Below the pieces are notes generated by a model. That model worked only from the letters and a program-made list of their open reading frames with translations. It was not told where the DNA came from and searched no databases. 64,000 nt of DNA from the NCBI GenBank assembly GCA_003993805.1, contig RSEF01000006.1, positions 27,437,402 to 27,501,401 of the forward strand. The letters run 5' to 3'. Position 1 is the stretch's first letter. Every line of letters starts with the position of its first letter. Below, piece by piece: positions 10,752 through 19,998 of this stretch. The position numbers and the translations under genes are program-made. This stretch comes from Himantopus leucocephalus (lineage: Eukaryota; Chordata; Aves; Charadriiformes; Recurvirostridae).

Positions 10752-12539
10752 CTGGAAACAAAAGCAAAAATATCTTTCTCTGACACTCACCACGCTGTTT
10801 GTATCGCCCAGTTTTTCCAAGCCTGTGCAGTGGGAGCTGTGACTCAAGGGAAGAGGATGGGAAGCCAAATGCCATATCAGTACACTGGAGCTAATTAAAG
10901 CTACTGAAGCTTTAACTGAAACTAAAGCAGCTTTTCCAACACACACTAAGAAATGATCTGAGGTTACTTATATATCTGATTCAGTTCAGAATTTGTTCTA
11001 AAGCCAATGAGCAATTGATCCAGGCCCATTTCTCATTTATAGATTAGGTTTCACAGCAACGGAAAACACAGTCTGATCCCTCTGCAATCTGAGACACAAA
11101 GCAGATCTATTCTTTGGTCTGATCTCTTTAACAATAATTTTGTTCAGTAGAAACTAGTAATATGTGTATATATAAATACTTTCCACGGACTATGCGTTCA
11201 GGTTTTACAGGGTTTGACTTGTTACGTGGATGCTAAAACTTCCTTGTCTTTTCACTCCTATCTTCAGCACCCCGCTAAATATTTCTATCTAGGGAACAAG
11301 GCTCAGCCTTGTAATCTCAATGGAAAGCAAATCAAAAGGCAAGAGTCCACAGCAGCCTTCCTAAAAATAGTTCTGCAAGCTCCAAAGCCAACATCCTCAA
11401 AGACATACTGCAAAATCCTTGGCATTTTTGCTTATGCAAGCACAAGAAAGTAAAGAACAAAATACAGTGGGGTCTCACTCATTACCTTTTATGCTGTTAA
11501 AATTGCTGTAGGAAAGAGAAACTTTTCACGGCTTTGATTTGCCCATGAAACAGAAGGGCCCGAATGGCAACTGGTGTAAAATGCTGCGCCTCCTTGAATT
11601 TCAAGGAAGCTGTACTGATTTTCAACATCTAAAGATCGAAGTCATAAGCAGTATTTTTAGTGTGGAGTTGTGCCTTGTGTGAGCAGCTAGTCTGAGTCAA
11701 GCTACTTCTATTTCATATTCATTATTAAATTCTTGCCCAGCAAGACATATACAGAAAGACAACCTTTGATGATATAAACGGGTGTTTCGCTTTAGACTTC
11801 AGTGGAGCCTGTGGTGTTTATATAACCACAGAATTTGGGCCATATTTTATTCTAAACTGATATAACACAGGCTGCTGTGTCAAACTTGGCGGAGCTGGGA
11901 AGGTGCCCCAAGGTAGATGCAGGCACCGCATGGAGCACATTACCTTGCTGGCACTTAAGCAGTGGTTCTGGGAGTGATGCAGCAGCTGCATCCAGCATGC
12001 AAGGGACAGGGTACGGGGGTCCAGCGAACTGGGGAATAAAGTGCCCAGCTCCCACAGCAGAAGTATCACTGCTGAGAGAGACAGAACAAGGATGAAACCA
12101 AGTGAGTAAGAAATGAGGCTAAGAGGGCAGGAATTTGGAGAAGCAAGTGTGAAAGCAACCAGAAGGGTCTTAAGACACTGGCTCTGAGGACACAGAAGGA
12201 TGGTGAAAGAGAAGGAAGGTAAGGACAGGGAAATTGGATGGGAGATGCAAGAGTTAAGGTCTCTTTCAGTGGCAGTGCTTCTGCCATTGTTACATTCTTC
12301 AACTCTGGATAAGTCTGAGCTAATTGCCTGCATGAAGAATGAAGCCCAAAGGGCAGTTGTTCATACTTTGGGGCCAGAGTGCAATCTGGGGCCAACACAC
12401 CTATGTAACAAAACAGACCCATCCAGTAAAGGACAATCTGATACACCAAACTAACAGGAAAAGACATTAGATCATGCTGATCTTTAACTATAGGATCATT
12501 AGCTCCTTCAGGTCTGATCCCAGCCTCTTTGCGTCTCAC
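10752..12539 (-). other. SORCS1: Intron e11-e12, 1.8 kb
   Basis: The region 11818-12539 is unusually open in several frames on both strands, including the frame that continues e11. I recognise no protein family in it. The rest (10752-11818) shows nothing notable. Confidence 0.8.
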
Positions 12540-12657
12540 CTGGCTATGGAGTTGCCAAGGCCTGTAGTCTTCTTCTGCACACCTCCGATCAAAAATGGAC
12601 TTGTAATCTACTTTCACCAGCTGCCACTCTGAGCGGTGGCTAAAATGTCCAAACACT
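12540..12657 (-). CDS. SORCS1: SORCS1 exon e11 (propeller end, first 10CC cysteine)
   Basis: A 118-nt exon: one base completing Thr, then 39 codons VFGHFSHRSEWQLVKVDY to PWQLHSQ, phase 0 at the end. The acceptor is CTGTAG|AGTG; the alternative AG two bases on breaks the frame. The donor is GTGAGACG from 12539. VDYKSIFDRRC closes the propeller and supplies cysteine 1 of the 10CC module. The reading frame stays open for about 157 more codons into the intron (to about 12066). Confidence 0.97.
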
Positions 12658-13710
12658 CTACAGAATATAGCAGAAAGAGCATACAGTAAAAGTTAGCACC
12701 AGAGGGGGTCTGGTAGTTACAGAGGTACAGTCACCCACGAATTTCCAACAGAGATTAATTGCTTTAGGAGTGCCAGTCCTACTGATTTTCACTTGACTGA
12801 CATACTGAAAGTAAAACTTAGGGGGCTAAATATCTACAACCCTCTTAAAAATCACATGCAGCTTTTCTTCTGTGGATCAAGATCCTTCCACTTAGGTCAA
12901 TTCCCGAAATAACTATACCGAGAAGACTCTTGACGTAGGGCTCAAGACAGTTATACCTAAAGGAGTTTGATGTCTCAATTATAAGCTTTGGGAATCCCTT
13001 CCACACAAATTAAAATCAGAACCTGAAGTGAACATTCTTCATACATCTCTATTAACCATTAGTTAATAGAAACGTTAGTTTCTATTAGGAACCATTAGTT
13101 TCCAAGCCACATATTGTGTTTATTACAGGTCAGCTCATTTTTTACAGGCAGAAACTGAATTTTCCTCCTGTTTTTGCAAATCTGATCTCAGGTAAAATGT
13201 CACAGTTTCTGGCAGGGTGAATCCAGATTTATGCACCATGCAGAACTCAGCATACTACACTGAAACTAATCATAATTTTTCATGAGTCAGCCTCCAGGCA
13301 ACATTTTGTCATTCATTTTTATAAAAGAATGTCTTCATTTTTCTGTGACTCAGTTAAGAAAAAAGAAAGTAGAAGCAAAAACACAGTTATAAAAATACCC
13401 CACTATTTTTCTTTCAAATATTCATCTGTCAAGAGTAACTCTGCTTTAAATAACATTCAATTTGAGGAGTCAGGTTTCATGCTGATAAGCTAAGTGATAA
13501 TGCTTTTGCAGTTTGCAAGGAACCGTGTTGTCATTCCCTCAATCATATCACAAATAAACAGTGATGATTTAGCAACAGAAGACTGCTCCTGGCTTCAGAG
13601 AGTACTTGGTTTGGTCCCCAACCAGAAATGTGATTACGTTACAAACAACCCTTGTAAGATATTTATGGTGCAGTTCCCATCAACAGTAGCATGATAGCAT
13701 GCTCACTTAC
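12658..13710 (-). other. SORCS1: Intron e10-e11, 1.05 kb
   Basis: It contains an unusual cluster of overlapping inverted and direct repeats at 13048-13103. Nothing else was recognised. Confidence 0.85.
13048..13103. repeat. Overlapping inverted and direct repeats
   Basis: Two perfect hairpins compete. One has arms 13048-13056/13062-13070 (tctattaac/gttaataga, loop of 5). The other has arms 13064-13073/13078-13087 (taatagaaac/gtttctatta, loop of 4). They share 13064-13070, so only one can form at a time. The 11-mer aaccattagtt occurs at 13054-13064 and again at 13090-13100, so the region also looks like a partial direct duplication. Confidence 0.85.
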
Positions 13711-13818
13711 GTCATGATGAGAGTTTCCTCTCCAGGTTCCCCTAAAACTCCATCTACAAACAGTGGGAGGGATGTGAAACTGTACTTGCTCCAAGATCTC
13801 CCTTCATCAAAACTTAAC
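13711..13818 (-). CDS. SORCS1: SORCS1 exon e10 (canonical Asp-box)
   Basis: A 108-nt exon: one base completing Trp, 35 codons LSFDEGRSWSKY to GEETLIM, and two bases of a Thr codon. The acceptor is CACTAG (AG at 13820-13819) and the donor GTAAGTGAG from 13710. SFDEGRSW is a perfect Asp-box. PLFVDGVLGEPGEET is SORCS1-like; SORCS3 has ALVEAGVET here as remembered. Confidence 0.97.
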
Positions 13819-14872
13819 CTAGTGGAAAAAGAAGAATTAGTGTCTTCTTTCCTTACTCTCCTCCTGCTTTACTGGAGGAGACTCTCCAGTCCACTACAGC
13901 TGCTATTGACAAGTGGGAAGCGCCTGCTGTTCTTGGATACTGCATTTTTAGTCCTTTAAACAGCTATTTTTTGGGGGAAGCATCATAAATCAGAGCATTG
14001 ATCAAGCTTGTTTGGCATCACAGCACTAACCCATGGCCAATATTTCAATGGCAGGAACTAATAAAGTTATGTTAGCGATTGACGCTTTAAGGGCAAAATG
14101 TAGCCTAGTGGCTAGGATCTTTTAAAAATAAACAAGGGATTTCGAGCATCTTATTTTTGGGTCCCGGACATAAGACATTTTAAGGAGGTTAGATTTCTGG
14201 AGCACCAAAAGCTTTGCCTCTTCTGACCAGCAGTCTTCCCTGTGGTGGGTCCAAGTGAAAGCTTGGAACCACTTATCGCTTCTTAAGACTTGGCTCTGTG
14301 TGTTTCAGATATTGATATGACACTGACTGTCATACCAATGTCTGTGGAAATAAATAATCCAAAACAGCACAAAACTATATTCTACCTTCTACACAAACTC
14401 AAGAGTGCTAACTAGCGGGGACACTTTTGCCAACTAGCGGGGACACTTTCGCCTTATTGGCTATATAACCCTGAATCTATTCAACAAAATTCTGGTTCAT
14501 AAGTGCTGCCTGCCATACAGAAGACAATTTAATCAATAATTTTGAAAATAAAGAGTACTTTGGTGAGTTGATAAGAGGCAAAGCCATAATCCAGATATGT
14601 GTTACATAAATAACCAAACTGAAGAGGCCAAGTTGTGGTAAACCAACGAAGTTGTGGAATTACATTGACGATATCCCAGATCTGGCCAAGCTGAAACTAT
14701 GTAAGCTGGAATTGCCAGGATTTCTTAACTTTATCTGAGTTAATGTTTGCCAGTATCTTAACTGATATTTTCTAGGTTGTAGCTACAGAAAACTCCGGAT
14801 GCAGCCTAACTGCCTACTTCCTGGCATCTGAAAAGAGGGACAGCAGACATTTAGCACAGACAGAGTCATTAC
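13819..14872 (-). other. SORCS1: Intron e9-e10, 1.05 kb
   Basis: Its only notable content is a 22-bp tandem duplication at 14410-14453. Confidence 0.85.
14410..14453. repeat. Tandem duplication of 22 bp
   Basis: Copies 14410-14431 and 14432-14453 share aactagcggggacacttt and differ at one base (T/C). The near identity implies a recent duplication. Its GCGGGG content stands out from the AT-rich surroundings. Confidence 0.9.
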
Positions 14873-14964
14873 CAGAGATGTCTGATAGGCAGAGATGTGT
14901 GTTTCATGGCGACCAGTACTCCACCTTGATCCAGGTACAGAACACTGTGCTCTTCCTCAAAGAT
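14873..14964 (-). CDS. SORCS1: SORCS1 exon e9
   Basis: A 92-nt exon of 30 codons plus two bases of a Trp codon: IFEEEHSVLYLDQGGVLVAMK to LPIRHL(W). The acceptor is CCAAG (AG at 14966-14965) and the donor GTAATG from 14872. VLVAMKHT is the propeller strand shared by SorCS receptors. EEEHSVLYLDQGG is SORCS1-like; SORCS3 has a different segment here as remembered (EEYNVWFLDWGG). Confidence 0.97.
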
Positions 14965-16200
14965 CTTGGAAAAAAAAGCATATCTTTAAATCTAGTTTCC
15001 TTAGAATGAAGAAAACATCACAGTTCTTTAAGTACAATCATGACAGAGGACAGGTATGTGCGAAGGAAGTTACAGAGTAGAGGAAGATATTCTATATAGA
15101 GACAGTTCCTGGGTATTTGTATTTTATTGTTTGGGGGTTTGGGTTTTTTTCTCCTGTTTTTCCAGGTCCACAGAAAATGTGTTCTACCTCTGCTTGACTG
15201 AAAGTTAGAAACATGAATTTTTGCAAGGATCAATAATTTCCCTCCTTTCAATGACAGATTTTTGTTTAATGAAGAACTTCATGTGTTTGCATGTATTTGG
15301 CCCTATCTCACATAAGTGACATAGATGGAAAACTGAGGGCTGGTCAAACATTGTAAAATAATTAGATTCTTGGAATATCAAATATTTTAAAAGATTTTCT
15401 TTTTCTGTGTCTTTTTTTTATTGGCCTTCTGCAAACATCCTCTCTCCAGTTTATATAGCAGCATTTGTCAGTCTGGGAAAGTCATTCTCTCTCTATGACT
15501 TGATATCCCATCCAGAAAATAGGAATAACAAAAGTTCCTGTTCTGAGGATAAACACATTAAAGGGTAGCGATGCTTTGTTAACAGGCGGGATTCCACTAA
15601 ATATTAGGAACCTGATTTAACTTTATCATCCAATCTCTTTCCACAATTAATGGAGAGATAGGCAGCTTTGCAACAGGATGAACTGAATTGTTTTTTTCTC
15701 CATTAGCTTAAGAGCAAGGCAAAATAATCTGTTTATATGGACACTGAACTTTGGACAGCTCAATGTAGGTGAAATGTGTCCCACACGGAGTGAGAGAAAG
15801 TCGACCAGTGCAATTGCTGAATCTTGGGAAAGTATAATCATGGACAAAGAAAAAAATGGTTTGATCGGTGCAAGGGATGTACAACAGTAAAAGGAAAAAC
15901 ATTCTCTCCCCCTAGTGTTCATATTTTAATCTGTTCTCTTTGCTACAGGGTTAAACTGAAGTCAAACTCCGTGCAGAATTATAAAAATAATTTTCTGTTA
16001 TATGAAGTCTAATGACATATTCAGTCTTTTTCTTTGAGCATCTCTCTACCTCTCAGAAGGTAAGAGAACTTTACCATTTTGTAAAGATTAGCAAAAAGCT
16101 ACCTCAACCAAAGGAAACAAAAATTAAGTGACAGTTTGAATCTACTTTTATGACAATTTCCTATGATTACTATTTAAACCTGTGATTCTGTGTCATTTAC
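14965..16200 (-). other. SORCS1: Intron e8-e9, 1.2 kb
   Basis: It carries one MIR-like fragment (15466-15565). No other feature was recognised. Confidence 0.85.
15466..15565 (+). mobile_element. MIR-like ancient SINE fragment (3' half)
   Basis: The order gggaaagtcattctctctctatgact ... atccagaaaataggaataacaaaag ... tgaggataaacac follows MIR (gggcaagtcacttaacctctctgt, atctgtaaaatggggataataa, tgaggattaaa). Confidence 0.6.
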
Positions 16201-16277
16201 CTGTCTCCAAGTGTTCCCAGCATCAGAAGAAACAAACATGCTGATGTCATTGTCTGATAGTTCAGTGCCTATATTAC
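16201..16277 (-). CDS. SORCS1: SORCS1 exon e8 (canonical Asp-box)
   Basis: A 77-nt exon: two bases finish the Gly codon from e7, then 25 codons NIGTELSDNDISMF... ending GNTWRQ. The acceptor is TTACAG and the donor GTAAATG from 16200. SSDAGNTW is a perfect Asp-box (S-x-D-x-G-x-x-W), the turn between strands C and D of a propeller blade. ELSDNDISMFVSS matches SORCS1 rather than SORCS3, which has a GVFISS-type strand as remembered. Confidence 0.97.
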
Positions 16278-16751
16278 CTGTAATATGAGCATTGATTAGT
16301 GATGCAACACTAAGAAACAGTAGAATCAGCAAATCAGGAGAGTAAATGTATTTATTTACCTTTTGCAATTATAGAACCTCTAGTTTTAGGAAGAGATAGA
16401 GGGGGAAGAAGGGAAGGGAAAGACTTTCAGTTTGAAAAAAATATATATAACAGATCCAATCCATACAGTTCTACACACCTCCATTTATAAAGGAAATACC
16501 CTGATTTGAATCTTACGTTCCTTGCAGTAGAGGACGAGGAATGATCTCCTCGGTCTTGAAGGCCAGTTTCCATCAAAAACATATGACGAGTTGAAGGTCC
16601 ATAAGGACTTCCATTTGATAGCCTGCCTTCCTTCCCAATACGGGTGGTGTGACACCCCACAAGCCACTCAACACCCTCCACACCCATCACAAACTCAAGA
16701 TTTTTTCAGTGTTTGCACATCATACACAAGCAAACTTTAAATGTTTCATAC
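16278..16751 (-). other. SORCS1: Intron e7-e8, 474 bp
   Basis: The shortest intron of the window. It has no recognisable repeat. Short open frames at 16427-16690 on the minus strand lie entirely within it and show no protein features. Confidence 0.85.
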
Positions 16752-16854
16752 CTGAAGCTACAATAATACTGGGGGCAGTGTCTCGGCTGGCGATGTTTCC
16801 CGAAGTATAGGGATTCTCTGAGACCTTCAGGTGAAGATGAAGGGAGCAATAGGG
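16752..16854 (-). CDS. SORCS1: SORCS1 exon e7
   Basis: A 103-nt exon of 34 codons plus the first base of a Gly codon, starting PYCSLHLHLKVSENPY and ending APSIIVAS. The acceptor is ATAG|CCC (AG at 16856-16855) and the donor GTATG from 16751. LHLHLKVSENPYTSG is a family-typical strand. The bird reads SGNIASRDTAP where mammalian SORCS1, as I recall it, has SGIIASKDTAP. The Cys is conserved and likely pairs within the propeller. Confidence 0.96.
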
Positions 16855-18995
16855 CTATGGAGAAAGGGGAAATAAAAGTAAAAAGCAGACACAACATGTA
16901 ATGCATGCTCCTATTTCTACAGGCTTAGAAACATACAGTGTCTTTCTGTATTACTTCCTAATCGCTGCACTCACCCACCCTTAGAAAGACATGGCCACTG
17001 TCCTGCTTCTGTTGCGAGAGCTTTGCTATCATTTTCTGACCCAACCCGTTCCCACTGGGAAACTTCACTAGGCTGAAACCCTCTCTCACAGGGACAAGAT
17101 CTTTGAGGCTGTACCCACAAAGGAGGCAACCAGGCTTGCAAGGGCAGGTAATGGTAAGGAGCACCTAGCTCCCCTGGCTCCTAGCTCTCTTGAGAAGCAA
17201 GTAAGGCTGCAGATGCGATGAAGTGACTCTTAGAGCAGCAGTGCCCAAGCTATCTCTGCAACGAGCAGCAATATAACCTTATTGGTGTGGTGCTGATTAG
17301 CCATGAGAAACAACTTAATTCAGGCAGGGTCATACCATTTCTTGACTCTGAGTATTTTTGACACACAACTTTGTTCTGCTCTGCACTATGAAGAAAGACC
17401 AGGGCTGGAAAGTGTTAGTTTAAGAGTTGTTTAAAACAATGCTTCATCGCCCCATCTGGATGTGACCTGTGAGATTTCAATACAAACACATCCACCTGTT
17501 TGTTATTGATCGTCAGGTACTTGGATAAGACAGGAAGGGTACAGAATAAATCAACTGAGCATGAAGGTAAGAGAGACAGGCACATTTCCAAAGTTGCCAT
17601 TACAATTCCCTCCAAATCTATAGTGTGATAATTTCTGAAAATTTCTGATAATTTTTGCCTTCTCTTGGATTTTAAGTATTTTTTCCTTCCAAACCTTTAT
17701 GAAACATGCTAAGGGAAGGGAGGTGGAAAAACACTGGCAAGAAAACCTGAAGCAAACTGACCCAATTGAGGGGGACATCACACAGGAACACAAATACAGC
17801 AAAGCTTCAGCTTTGCACGGCTTTGTAAGATGAGCAGGAGAGGCTATGCAGAAGGACCTTCAGGGTCTAAGGAGGCAGGTCTTTCTGTCTAATATCCGCT
17901 GCCTAAAGGGCAGGTCTGCAGCCCCTAAGTTTTGTAGGAAACCTAGCCCCATAGGTCACTGGAGGAAGACCACTGCTCCATCCCATCTCAAGTTAGGTAT
18001 CTGACTCTGAAGCGAAAATCTCCCTGTGGAGAATGGAAGGGATTTTTTTGGCAAGGGTGAATGAGGGTGGTGGGGAGGGATGAGAGCTCTCACTTATGTG
18101 AGACAGGAAAAGGGGACACAGGGTGGTGCGGAAGGGAACACAACCTGCCAAGTGGAACGTACTGAGCAGCTTAACTCTAACTGACAGCCTTGCGAGGGCA
18201 GCCGCTGGAGCAGCCTGGGGGCGCAGGGAGGGAGTGGAAACCAAATCAAGCTGACATGCATGCAGGAAGCGGAAAAGCATTGCAAGAGCATGAATTCTTT
18301 CTTTTTATATTTTTATACATTGTGAAAAGACTAAATACAGAACATATTTTTAAAACTACCGTACTCCAAGCCCACTTCAGCATTTTGAAGACAGTAGCTA
18401 ATAGCAGGAACTCAGCCAGTTCCCCACTCTGACAGAAATTAGACTTTGTTAGATTCAAATCATTGTGCTACCAGAGGTTTTCTTTCGAATTTGTCTCATT
18501 TCAGAGATATAGTACACAGAAATGGAATATATATCTCAAATATTAAAAGCCAGGTCACCTGTCTAAGCAGAGAGATGGTATTTTTAGTGGCATGACTTCT
18601 TATTAGTTGAAGTGCAATAATGCTTACAGTCTCTAGTGACAATTGGGTATGGTACAAAACCCAACCTCTCCATCTAGCCAAACACCTAAAGTTATTGCCC
18701 ATGGCCATCTCATGTCCTTACTGTGGCAGCATTCTCTTCTCCATCCCTGATGTACACCTTCTCCATCTGTATCCTTATATAGTTCATTAACACGTATTTT
18801 TCCAGACTGGTTTGTCCTCCATCATACTGTTGGTCCCTTTGTGTTCCTCCTCTAGCTCTCACAGCTTAATTTGTATACAGACACCTCAGCTTTGTTTTTT
18901 AGAATTTCCATCAATTGTCTCTCTTCTTCTTGTTGCTACCAACAAGCTACTGAAACCATTATTATCATCACCATCACCGGTTTTGGCTTTCCCTG

Positions 18996-19090
18996 TCATT
19001 GCCTAGTACCCAGCTATGCTAGGTGCTGCACAGATACCAAGGGAAAGACCACCACTGCCATGGAGCATTTACAACCCAGGTAGGAGATAA
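18996..19090 (+). mobile_element. Ancient amniote repeat fragment
   Basis: The block gctatgctaggtgctgcacagatacc followed by aagggaaagacc resembles the tgctaggtgctgtacaaacac ... aaagacagtccctgcc motif of an old amniote repeat. It probably belongs to the same family as the fragment at 19795-19998. Confidence 0.5.
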
Positions 19091-19373
19091 AGCACGAGTG
19101 ACACAGCCCATTGCTTTGCTCACTAAGATAGTTCTTACAACCATGCTGGAGTTCATTACTTCCTCCCTAATACGTTCAAGCCGGCACTTTTATTCTCCCC
19201 TCTCAGGAGGCTCATCAGTCCTTAGTAAAATTTCTCATAAATACCTACAAACCCACTCCTTGGCTGTTCTGCAAAGCCCGCCTGAACAGTCTCCAACAGC
19301 ATGACACATACAAAACAGCTATTAGTGACTGTCCCTGATCAGGAGTGGAGCAAAGTATTGTAACACAAGGATG

Positions 19374-19640
19374 ATCATAGAATCATAGAATTGTTAAGGT
19401 TGGAAGGGACCTTTAAGATCATCAAGTCCAACCATTAACCTAACCTGACAAAACCACTTCTAAACCATATCCCCAAGTACCTCATCTACCCTTTTTTTAA
19501 ACACCTCCAGGGATGGCGAATCCACCACCTCCCTGGGCAGCCTATTCCAATGTTGGATAACCCTTTCAGTGAAAAAATTTTTCCTAATATCCAACCTAAA
19601 CCTCGCCTGGCTTAACTTGAACCCATGATGCTAGACACCA
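19374..19640 (-). mobile_element. CR1 LINE 3' fragment
   Basis: On the + strand it starts with two copies of the tail repeat (atcatagaatcatagaatt), then ggttggaagggacctttaag, atcatcaagtccaacc, cacctccagggatgg, ccacctccctgggcagcc and tttcctaatatccaacctaa, ending near acttgaacccatgatg. It is a minus-strand CR1 3' end of roughly 265 bp. Confidence 0.95.
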
Positions 19641-19794
19641 TTCACAAACCTAGAGGTAACCACAGCATTTGCTCACCTGCAATAGCAAGGAGCAATGAAG
19701 AGAGATAAACACTTCCAGAAGAGATACTCAAAACACCTCACTTAGATGCTTAAATTATTCTGTAGCAGATGGTGTGAATGCCCTCCCTTACGAG

Positions 19795-19998
19795 AAATGG
19801 GTCTTTGTCCTGAAATCCTTATAATCTGTATAGACAAGACAAACAAAATGTGGAAGGGAATAAACAGATGTCTGGGGAAGAGAGGCGCAGAGAAAATAAA
19901 TGACTTGCCCAAGGTCACATAGGAAATTGGAGATAGGCCTAAAAATTGAATCAAGATTCTCCTGAGATTCAGCCCAGTGTTTTAACCACAAGACCATC
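19795..19998 (+). mobile_element. Ancient amniote repeat fragment (MIR/CR1-L3-type tail)
   Basis: The series tataatctgtatagacaagacaaac, tgtggaagggaa, aggcgcagagaa, tgacttgcccaaggtcacat and ttaaccacaagaccatcct matches a repeat seen widely in turtles, crocodiles and birds. It includes the MIR-family motif acttgcccaaggtcac. Family name is from memory and should be confirmed. Confidence 0.7.

Noticed and set aside
11818..12333. 171-residue open frame on the minus strand in the e11-e12 intron
   Set aside because: It overlaps another long frame in a different phase, has no recognisable domain and no preferred codon pattern; composition explains it better.
12655..12660. Alternative acceptor two bases inside e11
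   Set aside because: Using the second AG (TAGAG) would break the frame with e10; AC + A GTG TTT gives the expected Thr-Val-Phe.
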